Source of the DNA: Gemmata palustris
Lineage (GTDB): Bacteria; Planctomycetota; Planctomycetia; Gemmatales; Gemmataceae
Direction: 5' to 3'
Assembly: GCF_017939745.1 (NCBI RefSeq)
Contig: NZ_JAGKQQ010000001.1
Location: 806,001-870,000, forward strand
DNA: 64,000 nt
The notes under the pieces were generated by a model that saw only the letters and a program-made list of their open reading frames with translations, searched no databases and was not told the origin of the DNA. How positions within the stretch are numbered: the stretch's first letter is position 1; every line of letters begins with the position of its first letter. Shown piece after piece: positions 18,233 to 28,623 of the stretch. The position numbers were made by a program, and so were the translations under genes.

Positions 18233-20458
18233 TTACGAATCGGTCTTCAGTGCGGGGTGCTCGGTCGCCGTCGCGTCGGCGAGAATTTGCAGCCGGCGGT
18301 AACTGTCGTTGGATTTCCAGAGTTCGTCGTGCGCGCCGTCCGCTTCGACCTGGCCGTTCTTCAAGAGGAACACGCGGTCCACGTTGCGGAGCGTCGAGAG
18401 CCGCTGCGCGAGGAAGATGACCGTGCGGCCCCCGGACACGCGCGCGAGCGTGTCGTCGAACAGCGCGAGCGTGTCCTCGTCCACGGGGCCGGTCGGCTCC
18501 TCGATGATGAGAATCGACGGGTCGCGGAGCAGGGCACGCGCCAGTGCGATCCGGAACCGCTCGCCCGGGGTGAGCGAGTGCCCGCCGTTCCCGACGAGCG
18601 TTTCGTAGCCGAACGGCAACTTCTCGATGAACTGGTGGGCGTGGGCGAGTTTTGCGGCCTCAATGATTTGCGGGAGGTTGTGCGACGGGTCGCCGACGCC
18701 GATGTTGTTCGCCGCGGTGTCGGTGAACGTGAGGTCGTCCTGCATCACGAGGGCGACCTGGGTGCGGAGCGATTCGTGCGTCACCCAGCGAATGTTCTTG
18801 TCCTCGATTCGGACCTCGCCGGACGTCGGATCGAGGAACCGCGGGATCATGGACACGAGCGCGTGCTTTTCTGCGGCGTTCTGCCCCACAATGGCGATGC
18901 TCGCGCCGGCGGGCACCGCGAACGTCACGTCCTCCAGAATCCGCCGCCCGGTCGCCGGGTCGTTGAGCGTGACGTGCCGGAACTCCATCCGGGTCGTCAG
19001 CCCCGGTAGGAACTCCGCGTCCGCGGCCTCGGCCGCTTCGCCGCGCCGTTCGAGGAACTCGAGGATCGCGTCCGCGGCCTCGTGCCCGCGCCGGACCTTC
19101 AGTGCGTGATCGAACAGCCTAGCGATCGGTACGGCGAGCGACACGAGCGCAACGGCCATAACCGCGAGCCCCGCGACCGAGAACCCCCCCGCGAGTACCC
19201 CGCGGGCGGCAAGATAAAGTAGCGCGACCCCGGTAACGAGCACGACCGAGCCGAGCAACGGGGCGGCCATTGAGGTGCCCCGCAGCCGGCGCCAGTTCGC
19301 GCGGCCCGATTCCGTCAACTGCCGCTCGACCCGCGCCTGGTTGAACCGCTCCATCTGGAAGCACTTCACCAGTCGGAACAGCGCCATGCTTTCACTTAAA
19401 AGCGCGAGCGTGGCCGCTGCCTGGCGCTCGCCGATCCGCCCCTCGCGCCGGAAGTGTGCCGCCACCTGTCCCCCGACCAACCACACCAGTGCGGCGAGTG
19501 CCAGGAAACTGAGCGCCAACCAGAAGTTCACCAGTACGATCAACCCGACCAAGAAGACCACGAGCAACCGGTACCGGACCGCGGACGTGAACCGCGCCTG
19601 GATCGCGTCGCCGATCTCCTCGACGCGCCGGGTCAGCAGGTCCGCGACCTCGGCCGTGCCCAGGGTCTGCATCGTGAGCGACCCGAGCCGGTACGTATGG
19701 AAGTAGACGGCCCGCCGGAGCCGGGTGACGGCGTCGAGCGTAACCGCGGCCGAAAGGTACGCCAGCGCGTTCACGAGTACCCCGCGCACCGCGGCGAGGC
19801 CGAACGCCAGGACGAACAGCCCTGTCAGATAGGGGACGTTGGCCGAACCCTTCGGCCCCGGCGCCCAGGTCCATTTGTTCCACGACGCGAGCCAGCCGAG
19901 GACCGGACCGGTCCACCGGTTGCGTTCGCGCACAACGAGACTCAGAATTCCGAACTGCGGGCGCGCCTCCGGGTCGACGTTCTCGGACTTGTCCGTGCGT
20001 TCCCAGCCCGGGGGCGGCAAGTAGTTATCGGCCGCGGCTTGGTTCACGCGGTCGCGGAGCGCGAGGTACACGCCCGACTGCCAGCGCGCTTCCCACTCGT
20101 CTGCAAAGAGGTGCTCCTCGCCCTGCGCCTTCGCGAGCGGTTTCAGGTCTTCGTCCGTGCGGGCTTCGAGCCGCTTGGCGCGGAGCACCGGCCACCCCAG
20201 GCGCGCGACCGCCTCGGCTCGGTCCGCGTCCGAGCGCCCGGCCCATTCGTCGGCGAACTCGCGCTTCCGCGTGGCCGAGAGTTGCGCGTAGGTCGGGATT
20301 TCGCCGCGCCAGACGAGAAGATCGACGAAGAGGTACAGGAGCAGTAGGAGCAGCGCGTAGGTAACGGCCGCCCCAATGGAACTGACGAGTGCCGCCCAGC
20401 GAGCGCTGGGCGATTTGACGAAGCTTTTGTGGATTTGCGCGAGTGCAGTGCTGCCCAC
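18233..20458 (-). CDS. ABC exporter-like protein with degenerate ATPase motifs
   Basis: A 741-residue half-transporter with membrane segments from about residue 28 to 440 and a C-terminal nucleotide-binding domain. The N-terminal domain has a long soluble insert between the first and second helices (about residues 57-200). The nucleotide domain is recognisable but altered. Walker A reads GQNAAEKH instead of GxxGxGKS/T. The signature reads LTPGE, Walker B ends LIIEE, and the switch His is replaced in FLAQRL. The Q-loop (VMQDD) and the D-loop area remain. It may bind ATP poorly or act as a non-hydrolysing partner. No second half-transporter is adjacent. Confidence 0.85.
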   Translation of the reverse strand: MGSTALAQIHKSFVKSPSARWAALVSSIGAAVTYALLLLLLYLFVDLLVWRGEIPTYAQLSATRKREFADEWAGRSDADRAEAVARLGWPVLRAKRLEARTDEDLKPLAKAQGEEHLFADEWEARWQSGVYLALRDRVNQAAADNYLPPPGWERTDKSENVDPEARPQFGILSLVVRERNRWTGPVLGWLASWNKWTWAPGPKGSANVPYLTGLFVLAFGLAAVRGVLVNALAYLSAAVTLDAVTRLRRAVYFHTYRLGSLTMQTLGTAEVADLLTRRVEEIGDAIQARFTSAVRYRLLVVFLVGLIVLVNFWLALSFLALAALVWLVGGQVAAHFRREGRIGERQAAATLALLSESMALFRLVKCFQMERFNQARVERQLTESGRANWRRLRGTSMAAPLLGSVVLVTGVALLYLAARGVLAGGFSVAGLAVMAVALVSLAVPIARLFDHALKVRRGHEAADAILEFLERRGEAAEAADAEFLPGLTTRMEFRHVTLNDPATGRRILEDVTFAVPAGASIAIVGQNAAEKHALVSMIPRFLDPTSGEVRIEDKNIRWVTHESLRTQVALVMQDDLTFTDTAANNIGVGDPSHNLPQIIEAAKLAHAHQFIEKLPFGYETLVGNGGHSLTPGERFRIALARALLRDPSILIIEEPTGPVDEDTLALFDDTLARVSGGRTVIFLAQRLSTLRNVDRVFLLKNGQVEADGAHDELWKSNDSYRRLQILADATATEHPALKTDS

Positions 20459-20622
20459 GTGCGCCCTCGGTGCAGGGAATGGGCGGGTCGGGACCGCGGC
20501 CCCGCGACGCTCGTGGGGCCACGAAGTTCAGACTAGCAGAGAACCGGGGCGCGTGTGAGCGGGAGTACGAGCGAAGCCGGAGAAAACGTCACCCGGCCCC
20601 GTTTCCACCCCACCTACCTGCG

Positions 20623-21957
20623 TTACGCCAAGTCCCGGTCTTCAAACAGGAGTAGCCCGACGAGGAGCGCGATGACGGTGTAAATCAGCGAGTAACCGGT
20701 CACGGTCAGCACATAAGTGCCGAACTGCCACAGGTCGAGTTCGGTTTCGCGGATGATGGCGCGGCTCATGTTGAACGACTCGAGCGACGGGAGCAGCGCG
20801 TCGAACAGCCGCCCGAGGAAGCCGACGAGTCTGACGCCCGTGCCCCCGCCCTGTGTTTGTGCGCGCTGGGTCACCTGCACCACGACGGGCGCGAGGTGGC
20901 CCAAGAAAAACACGAGCAGGCACAGAACGAGGTTCACGATGAACGCCAGTCGCGTCGCCAGGGCCGACGCGACCGCGACCAAGATCATGACCTGCCCGAA
21001 ACCGAGCATGACGCCGAACGTGTGCGCAACAGCGTCGGAGAACCACAACCCGGCACCAGCGGCGACGGCTTTCCCTTGCACACTCGGCACGACCCGCTTG
21101 AACGGCGGGACCACGGTCTTCTGCGCCTGATAGGTCATCGGGTCGACGATCTTTTCCGTGGGCGTGGCGAGCGGGTCCGTCGGGTCCGCGGCGTTGTTGA
21201 TCGAATCGTACTCGCGGTTCGCCCGCAGCGCGTAGGTCAGCGTCCAGTTGAGGAGCATCGACATGACCAGACACGCCATCACGATGCCGAGGAACTTGCC
21301 GATGAGGAACTGGCGCCGGTTCACCGGCTTGCTCATCAGCGTGACCGCCGTGCGCCCCTCGATTTCCTCGCTGATCGACATGCTCGCGGCCAGCACCCCG
21401 AACAGGGTCGCGGCCAGCATCACCATGTCGAACCCGATCTGCTTCATGAACTTGTAGTCGTCGCCGAACGTGAAGTACGGGATCGCGACCGAGATCCAGA
21501 TGGCGACCGTGGCGCCGCCGGTAATGAGCCAGAACATGGGCTGCCGACAGCTCTCGCGGAACGCGGCGAACGCGACCACCCCGCCCTTCGGCCACACCAG
21601 CATCACGACTTGCGGCAGGAGCAGGAACAGGTCCACGATGAGTTGCAGGTGGAGCAGGCCGCCGTAAATGTAGCGCCCGTTCACCGAGAGGTTCGAGGCG
21701 TCGCCCTTGTAAACCAGGTACGCGCCCGCCGCGACCCCGGCCACGAGTAGCCCCAGGATCGCGTAGACGAGCGACGCGGGACTGGACGCGGCGGACTTGA
21801 AGCCCTTCGGGTCGATGGCCCAGAGCCACGGAAGGGCGGCGACGAACTGTAAGGTGGCGAGTACCACGCCGGCCAACAGCACGGTCGGATCGTTGGTCAA
21901 CGTCGAAAACATGCGCGGGGTCCGGGAGTCGGTGCGAATCGAGACGTTACCCGCCAT
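20623..21957 (-). CDS. ABC-2 type transporter permease
   Basis: Membrane protein of 444 residues with about seven helices, a large loop and the typical SISEEIEGRTAVTLMSKPVN segment seen in ABC permeases of the NatB/NosY/GldF kind. It would form the membrane part of an ABC system; no cognate ATPase gene is adjacent. ATG 21957 and ATG 21912 are both possible; the hydrophobic region starts soon after the latter. It lies upstream of the degenerate ABC exporter in the same direction but with a gap of about 165 nt. Substrate unknown. Confidence 0.82.
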   Translation of the reverse strand: MAGNVSIRTDSRTPRMFSTLTNDPTVLLAGVVLATLQFVAALPWLWAIDPKGFKSAASSPASLVYAILGLLVAGVAAGAYLVYKGDASNLSVNGRYIYGGLLHLQLIVDLFLLLPQVVMLVWPKGGVVAFAAFRESCRQPMFWLITGGATVAIWISVAIPYFTFGDDYKFMKQIGFDMVMLAATLFGVLAASMSISEEIEGRTAVTLMSKPVNRRQFLIGKFLGIVMACLVMSMLLNWTLTYALRANREYDSINNAADPTDPLATPTEKIVDPMTYQAQKTVVPPFKRVVPSVQGKAVAAGAGLWFSDAVAHTFGVMLGFGQVMILVAVASALATRLAFIVNLVLCLLVFFLGHLAPVVVQVTQRAQTQGGGTGVRLVGFLGRLFDALLPSLESFNMSRAIIRETELDLWQFGTYVLTVTGYSLIYTVIALLVGLLLFEDRDLA

Positions 21958-22103
21958 ACGCCGTCCCCGGCCCGGCGGTTCGCACTCTGTTTAGGAGTTC
22001 CCGGTTCTAACTTCCAGAGTTTCGCGCCGAAGGCGAACGAACGCGAGCCGGGACCGACCTCTTCTTCGGAACTCCCGAGACAGGGAGAACGCTCCGCAGC
22101 GCG

Positions 22104-23597
22104 CTAAACCCACAGTTGCAGCACGCGCATCACGGTTTCCTGCCACACGTCGAACGGGTCTTCGCCGTCGAGGGCCGCGACCGCGCCGTCGCCCGCACCG
22201 ATCTCCGGGCGCGGACCACCCACGATCAGTTCCGTGACCACCACGTTGTCCATCTCCATATCAAACGGCTCGGTCGCGGACGCGAGGCAGTGAACCTGGG
22301 AGTTCCGTGACAACCGGTTGAGGTAGGTCATCACCGCTTCCCGGCTCTCGGTGGCCCGCTCCGCGGCCTCTTGTTCCTGAGTGCTCTTGCCCGATGCGGT
22401 CCGGTCGCCGGTCGCCACCAACCCGTCGCCGCGCTCGATCGGCTCGCGGAGCAGCAGACGCAAGAGTGCGGCCTCTTCTGCGAGCGGAGCTTTTCCGCCG
22501 TCCTGTACGAACAGCACCTCGAACCGGATCGCGTCGGTACTCAGCCAGTCGGTCAACTTGCGAACGAGCGCGAGAATTGTGGACTGGAGCAGCACGATGC
22601 GCTGGTAGGGCAACTCGCCGTCCTTGAACCGCGCCGCGATCAGGTCCGGGAAGATGACGAACACGAACGCCCGCCGGCGCCGGAGGAACTGGTTCTCGTC
22701 GCGCGAGTAGTAGAACAGTTCGTCGCGCACGAACTTCATGTCGAAGAGGTCCGGGCTCTCGTCCTCCATGTACGCGAGCTGCGAGTGCAACAAACTCTCG
22801 ATCGAGCCCTTCGTGGAGATCGACGTGTACCCGCCGACCGGGTACTGGTCCTCGTCGAGCACGCGCGTGGGGACTTCCTTGCGCCCGACGAGCGGCTTCA
22901 CCGGGCGCGCGGGGAGCCGGGACTCGATCCGCGCCGTGGTTTGCAGGATTTGCCGGTGCGCAACGTACTGGCCCATGTCGGCGAGCGCGGTTCCCTGTTC
23001 GAGCGCGATCACGTCTTCGGGCGCGAGAACCTCCGCGATCCGGCGCCCGGCGGACACCAGAGCCTCGTACATCTGCACGAGCAGCGGGGACGGGCCATCT
23101 CGCACGAGCCCGTCGTAGCCGGTTTGAATCACCTCGTCGGGGTTGGTCGTTTGCAGCGCGCGGATCACCGCGGGCGGGAGTAGCACGCCCGAGATCCCCG
23201 CGCGCTCGCAAATTTGGTTCACGATGTACGCCAACCCGCGCACGCGGTCCTTTTCCTTGTACTTACGCAGCGCGTCCCCGGCGCGCTCGAAGGTCCAGTC
23301 GGCGTAGAGTTTGCCGAGGACGTGGTCCTCGTAACTGCGCCCGAGCGCGGGGGGCCAACCCGGAACCGGCTGCGCTTCGCGCACGCGCTGTTCGGCATCG
23401 ACTCCCAGAGCCACGTTACCCACGTCCGCGACGAACCCGATGGGCGGGAGCGGGTGCCCCCCGGACGCGATTTCCATCGCCCATTCGAGGGCCGGTTTGA
23501 CGGTTTTCGCGGTGGGTTTGAGGGCGCGCTGGAGCAGCAACCCGTCGAGTATGTATCGGCGGGCCGCGTCGAGGTCGCGCAGTTCGATCGGGTCCAT
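22104..23597 (-). CDS. Hypothetical protein, 497 residues
   Basis: I do not recognise this protein. It is soluble, with no signal peptide or membrane segment. The middle region alternates charged helices with a hydrophobic core (AFVFVIFPDLIAARF, then IVLLQSTILALVRKLTDWL) that resembles an alpha/beta fold. A segment near residue 400 is rich in Glu and Ala (TQEQEAAERATESREAVM). The C-terminus ends in a conserved-looking DVWQETVMRVLQLWV. Codon use matches the host genes, and a clear ATG is present, so it is likely expressed. It is upstream of the ABC permease on the same strand. Confidence 0.6.
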   Translation of the reverse strand: MDPIELRDLDAARRYILDGLLLQRALKPTAKTVKPALEWAMEIASGGHPLPPIGFVADVGNVALGVDAEQRVREAQPVPGWPPALGRSYEDHVLGKLYADWTFERAGDALRKYKEKDRVRGLAYIVNQICERAGISGVLLPPAVIRALQTTNPDEVIQTGYDGLVRDGPSPLLVQMYEALVSAGRRIAEVLAPEDVIALEQGTALADMGQYVAHRQILQTTARIESRLPARPVKPLVGRKEVPTRVLDEDQYPVGGYTSISTKGSIESLLHSQLAYMEDESPDLFDMKFVRDELFYYSRDENQFLRRRRAFVFVIFPDLIAARFKDGELPYQRIVLLQSTILALVRKLTDWLSTDAIRFEVLFVQDGGKAPLAEEAALLRLLLREPIERGDGLVATGDRTASGKSTQEQEAAERATESREAVMTYLNRLSRNSQVHCLASATEPFDMEMDNVVVTELIVGGPRPEIGAGDGAVAALDGEDPFDVWQETVMRVLQLWV

Positions 23598-23939
23598 TGG
23601 CCTTCCAGAGTTCGCAGTTTCTCCCCCTCACTTATACCGCGTGCGCCGCGTTGCACCAAACCCCGTTACTGCGACGGGTGTTGCGCGCCGGCGTGTTTGC
23701 ACGTTCCACCGGCCGTCCGCGGTCTGATGCGGGCAGAGAGCGACGAATCGCGGGTTTCTTCAGATCGGTGCTCCAGAACACAATTGCAGAATTCGAGGTG
23801 CGACTGCCCCAATCGAAACAATCGCGCAGGTCGTTAAAGTTTCCCGCGCTCGATGCCGATCAGAAAAGCGACGTGGATTGGGATCGAACTGTTTACGGCT
23901 GTCGCGTGGCGGTGTTCGCGGTGGCCGGGCGAGGGGCGC
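23598..23939. other. Intergenic between divergent genes
   Basis: This holds the 5' regions of the minus-strand hypothetical and the plus-strand BBP7 gene. No gene is supported. The plus-strand frame open here is continuous with BBP7 but lacks a signal peptide in the right place. No promoter could be assigned with confidence. Confidence 0.45.
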
Positions 23940-24962
23940 ATGAGGATCACGCGATTCCTTCTTCCCGGATTCGTGGTGGCGTTGGGTGTCGGGCCGGCTC
24001 TGGCCCAACCTCAACCTCGCGGCGGGGCCTGGTCGGATTCTCCCGACTTTGTACCGAACGTGAGGCCGGTTGGGGCCGAGGAGCCGGGGCTGCCGGGGCC
24101 GCCCATGCCCCCGGGGCGCCCGCCGGCCGCGGTCACGAGTCTGGAGCAAATGAACGTACCCCCCGGTTACGGGAGGGGCGATCCCGTGGGCACGCTCACG
24201 GGGCAACCGACGCAGCCGGGACCGGGCGGGCTGCCACCCGGGAGCTATTCCAGTCCGTACTACACGGACGGACCGGGGTGCTGTGGGCCGCTCGGGCGCG
24301 ACGGGCGCATCGGGTACGATGTCTACAGCTACGCCGGGCTGAACTTCACGATCGGGAACGGGCTCCCGGACCTGCTGAAGACCCCGGGGTGGACCGTTGG
24401 GGGCGGCGTTCGCACGCTGTTCTTCAACCCGACCCACACGGCCGCGTGGACCGTCGATCTCGGCGGGAGCTACACGTACAACCGCGGACAGGGCGAGAAC
24501 GAGCCGACCAACCTGTTTCTGCGGAGCCAGCCCGTACAGAACCAGCAGAACGGCGGGTTCCAGGTCCAACCGGACCGGTTCGTACTGACCGCGGTGCGCG
24601 GGGTGAGCCGGTCGAGCTTCAACTACGCCTTCGGCCGCGACGTGTGGCTCCTGGGCGACGGGAGCACCGGCGGGCAGAACGGGACCAACTGGCGCATCGG
24701 CGGTTGGGTCGGCGGGCGCTACGGTACCTCGCACGTGGACATGGTTCCGCTCGACGAGACCAACGGGTACTCCCGCCGCCAGAACGTGTACCACGGGATC
24801 TTCGTCGGGGCGCACACGACCTTCGACGTCCCGATGGGTTCGTGGATCTGGACGAACGGCATCCGGGTCGAGTACGGCTACGACTGGACGAACCTGGTGC
24901 CGCCGGTGCAGGGGAACCTGCACAACATTAACCTCCAGTTCACGACGGGGATTCGGTACTAA
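23940..24962 (+). CDS. BBP7-type outer membrane beta-barrel protein
   Basis: Exported protein of 340 residues. ATG 23940 follows GAGGGGCGC and opens a clean signal peptide (ITRFLLPGFVVALGVGPALA). A Pro/Gly-rich linker of about 100 residues with many PG pairs is followed by a segment with alternating hydrophobic residues, aromatic strands and short turns. It ends in GIRY, a terminal aromatic residue typical of outer-membrane barrels. This fits the BBP7 barrel family expanded in planctomycetes. Its role is probably structural or porin-like. It is monocistronic. Confidence 0.75.
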   Translation: MRITRFLLPGFVVALGVGPALAQPQPRGGAWSDSPDFVPNVRPVGAEEPGLPGPPMPPGRPPAAVTSLEQMNVPPGYGRGDPVGTLTGQPTQPGPGGLPPGSYSSPYYTDGPGCCGPLGRDGRIGYDVYSYAGLNFTIGNGLPDLLKTPGWTVGGGVRTLFFNPTHTAAWTVDLGGSYTYNRGQGENEPTNLFLRSQPVQNQQNGGFQVQPDRFVLTAVRGVSRSSFNYAFGRDVWLLGDGSTGGQNGTNWRIGGWVGGRYGTSHVDMVPLDETNGYSRRQNVYHGIFVGAHTTFDVPMGSWIWTNGIRVEYGYDWTNLVPPVQGNLHNINLQFTTGIRY

Positions 24963-25145
24963 CAGCGGTTCCCGTGAGTGCGATCAAAGCCGGGGTGTTT
25001 GGGGGACGCTCCGGCGCGACCCCGCGATGCGACGCATCGCGGGGTCGTTCTCATTGAAGCGGGCGCTGTGCCCGCGTACAAAGGCGGTATCGCCAGGGGT
25101 GCTCGCGCCGGCTGCGCGGGCTGAGAACACACCCTCGGAACTTGA

Positions 25146-26612
<1,467 letters not shown>

Positions 26613-26621
26613 CTCCTGTTT

Positions 26622-26783
26622 GAAAATCCGCCGCGGATGAACGCAGATAACGCGGATCAAGACAAGAAGCAGAAGAGCATTTGACAGGATTAACAGGATC
26701 GGCAGGATTCCGAATGTTAATCCTGTCCAAAAATTCTGCGGTTTTGATCCGCGTTACCTGCGTTCATCCGCGGCGGATTTTCC
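26622..26783. repeat. Nested palindromic element (family P2)
   Basis: Outer arms of about 39 bp (26622-26660 and 26743-26782) match with one mismatch; the core is CCGCCGCGGATGAACGCAG. Inside, shorter arms built on ACAGGATTAA and TTAATCCTGT form a second stem. It starts just after the thiC stop. Related single-arm copies are at 26874-26908 and 47297-47330. Confidence 0.8.
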
Positions 26784-26873
26784 GGCTTCTCACGCGGAGT
26801 CCGCCAGGGGTTGCGCTTCACCCCTGGCTACGCGCTGTCGCTCCTGACGGGGCTAAAACGCGATCTCTTGTCT

Positions 26874-26908
26874 TGATCCGCGTTATCTGCGTTATCCGCG
26901 GCGGCTTT
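26874..26908. repeat. Single-arm copy of family P2
   Basis: Sequence TTGATCCGCGTTATCTGCGT and the following GGCGG-containing end match the right arm of the element at 26622-26783. No paired left arm is next to it. It sits about 75 nt before the next gene. Confidence 0.65.
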
Positions 26909-26984
26909 ATGACCGCACTCTTGAAATCGCGTCCGCCGCGCCGCGTCTGTATCCTGTTGGGGAATCACACCCTCGGGTACTTTC

Positions 26985-28190
26985 ATGAATCTTGACGCCG
27001 TCATTTTCGTTCCCGCGCTGACCGGGAGCGTGATCGTCGGGTTCGTGTTCCTCATGTTCGCCGCACACTACTACCTCAGCGTTTTGGAGGGCACCGCGGC
27101 CGGCGCGAGGGAGATCCCCTGGGAGGGGGACGCGATCACCAACAACTTCACGAAGGTGTTCTACCTCGCGTGGCTGATGGGGCTGTGGGCCGGCCCCGCG
27201 TACTTCGTGGGGCGCGCGATCGCGAGTGGGAGCGACGCCGCGTGGATCAAACTCGCGGCACCGTTATTGGTGATCTGGGTAGTGTACCCCTTGAGCCAGT
27301 TGGCTTCACTCAGCGCGTCGAGCGTGTGGGTGCCCATGAATTTGGACGTGTTCGCTCGACTCGCGCAAAAGCCTCTCGTGACGATCGGGTTCTTCGCCCT
27401 CACGCTGCCAGTGTTCGCGCTGATCGGGATCGCGTTCAAATGGGCGTACATGACGCGAGGGGAGTTCCCGCTCCTGTTCGCGGGCGTGCCGCTTCTGTGC
27501 TTCGCCGTACTTCTTTACGCCCGACTACTTGGAAGACTCGCGTTCGCGCTGATGTTCACCAAAAATCTCTTCAAGCGGAAGAAAAAGAAGAAGCCGAAGA
27601 ATGAGCCCGCGAAATCGGACGCGGACACCGAGTTTGACGAGGCGCCCCTCGCACCGATTCAACCCAGCGAGATGGCGCCGATCAACACGCCGGACGGTGA
27701 GTTGGCCGGTTACAACGTATTGATGGCGGACGACCCGCCCGCGCCGAAGAAGCGCGTGAAAGCGGTGATCGTGGAGGACGATCCGCCGCCGGAATTGGAG
27801 CCGCCGCTGCGATTTGCGCCCGAGCCTCCGCCACTTCCACCACTGCAATCACCCCCGCGGCGCCCGAAGTCCGACCGCCCGCTCGAACGCGCCCGCACGT
27901 GGACCGATGACGACGATGATTCGACACCCTACGGCGTGAACCCGTCGGAGGTGAAGGAAGACGAGCGCATTCCGGCCGAGGTCGTGAAACCGCGCGCCGA
28001 TGAAATGGCGCTTCTTGATCGCCGGGACGCGCCGAAGCCGCCGAAGGTCGTGTGGTCGGTGGAGCTGCTCGCGTTTTTGCTCCAGCCCGGAACGATCTCC
28101 GCTCTGGTGGTCATGTCGGGCTTGGGGGTGTTAGCGGGCGTGTTCGTCCGCGTCGCACGCGCGTTCGACCCGACTTTGGGCGCTGAGTGA
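26985..28190 (+). CDS. Membrane protein with Pro-rich cytosolic region
   Basis: Unrecognised protein of 401 residues. The N-terminal half has about five hydrophobic segments (for example PALTGSVIVGFVFLMFAAHY and LLFAGVPLLCFAVLLYA). A strongly basic KRKKKKKP patch follows near residue 200. The next 160 residues are acidic and Pro-rich with PPPELEPP-type runs, probably disordered. A final helix (TISALVVMSGLGVLAGVFV) closes the protein. It has no enzyme motif. The context (thiC before, leuA after) gives no clue. Confidence 0.65.
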   Translation: MNLDAVIFVPALTGSVIVGFVFLMFAAHYYLSVLEGTAAGAREIPWEGDAITNNFTKVFYLAWLMGLWAGPAYFVGRAIASGSDAAWIKLAAPLLVIWVVYPLSQLASLSASSVWVPMNLDVFARLAQKPLVTIGFFALTLPVFALIGIAFKWAYMTRGEFPLLFAGVPLLCFAVLLYARLLGRLAFALMFTKNLFKRKKKKKPKNEPAKSDADTEFDEAPLAPIQPSEMAPINTPDGELAGYNVLMADDPPAPKKRVKAVIVEDDPPPELEPPLRFAPEPPPLPPLQSPPRRPKSDRPLERARTWTDDDDDSTPYGVNPSEVKEDERIPAEVVKPRADEMALLDRRDAPKPPKVVWSVELLAFLLQPGTISALVVMSGLGVLAGVFVRVARAFDPTLGAE

Positions 28191-28291
28191 TTTTCCGTCT
28201 GACGACTGTAGTGGGTCGGGCGCTTGGTTGGGTCGCCACGCGCTCGGTGGGTCATTTCCGCACCCAAATTTCGAGCACCTCTTGGCGAGCA

Positions 28292-28363
28292 GGAACCCTC
28301 CTCTCCGACAAATCAGAATTCGTGCGCGAGGCCGTCACTAAGGCTCTGGATGGCATCAAGTAA
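28292..28363 (+). pseudogene. Possible HEAT-repeat remnant
   Basis: A 24-codon stretch ending in TAA reads LLSDKSEFVREAVTKALDGI, which looks like one HEAT-type helix pair. No start codon or upstream coding frame supports it. It may be the tail of a decayed gene, or chance. Confidence 0.2.
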
Positions 28364-28471
28364 TCTTTGCCAATGGGCACGCGGCTAAGATTGTGCCCTC
28401 ACTTCCTGTTGATCCGTAGCGTTTCGCGCCGTACACTTTGGGGAGATCAACCCGAAAGAGACGTGACCCCG

Positions 28472-28555
28472 ATGACCGTTCTGCCGCTGCTCCTCGATAT
28501 TCGACTTCTTGGACCGCCGCGGGGCCGGTCTTCTTCGCGTTTCGATCCGAGGTGA
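28472..28555 (+). CDS. Putative leucine-rich leader peptide of leuA
   Basis: A short frame of 27 codons beginning MTVLPLLLDIRLLG lies about 70 nt before leuA. Six of its first 13 residues are leucine, with a valine and an isoleucine. A GC-rich hairpin follows at 28576-28602. A segment inside the leader (CGGGGCCG, 28520-28527) is exactly complementary to the left arm of that hairpin, so alternative pairing is possible. This is the architecture expected for ribosome-mediated attenuation by leucine. The weak ribosome site is a reason for caution. Confidence 0.45.
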   Translation: MTVLPLLLDIRLLGPPRGRSSSRFDPR

Positions 28556-28575
28556 TTCGATCCACGAGGTTGCAG

Positions 28576-28611
28576 CGGCCCCGGAACTCAGTTCCGGGGC
28601 CGTCTCTGTTT
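28576..28611 (+). terminator. Candidate attenuator hairpin before leuA
   Basis: Perfect 12-bp stem (CGGCCCCGGAAC, 28576-28587, and its complement, 28591-28602) with a three-base loop. TCTCTGTTT follows, a moderate U-rich tract. It lies between the leader peptide and the leuA start at 28624. Confidence 0.5.
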
Positions 28612-28623
28612 CTGGAGCTACTC

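Noticed and set aside
26985-28190. Function from the Pro-rich region
   Set aside because: Low-complexity Pro and acid-rich text is not evidence for an enzyme or binding domain.
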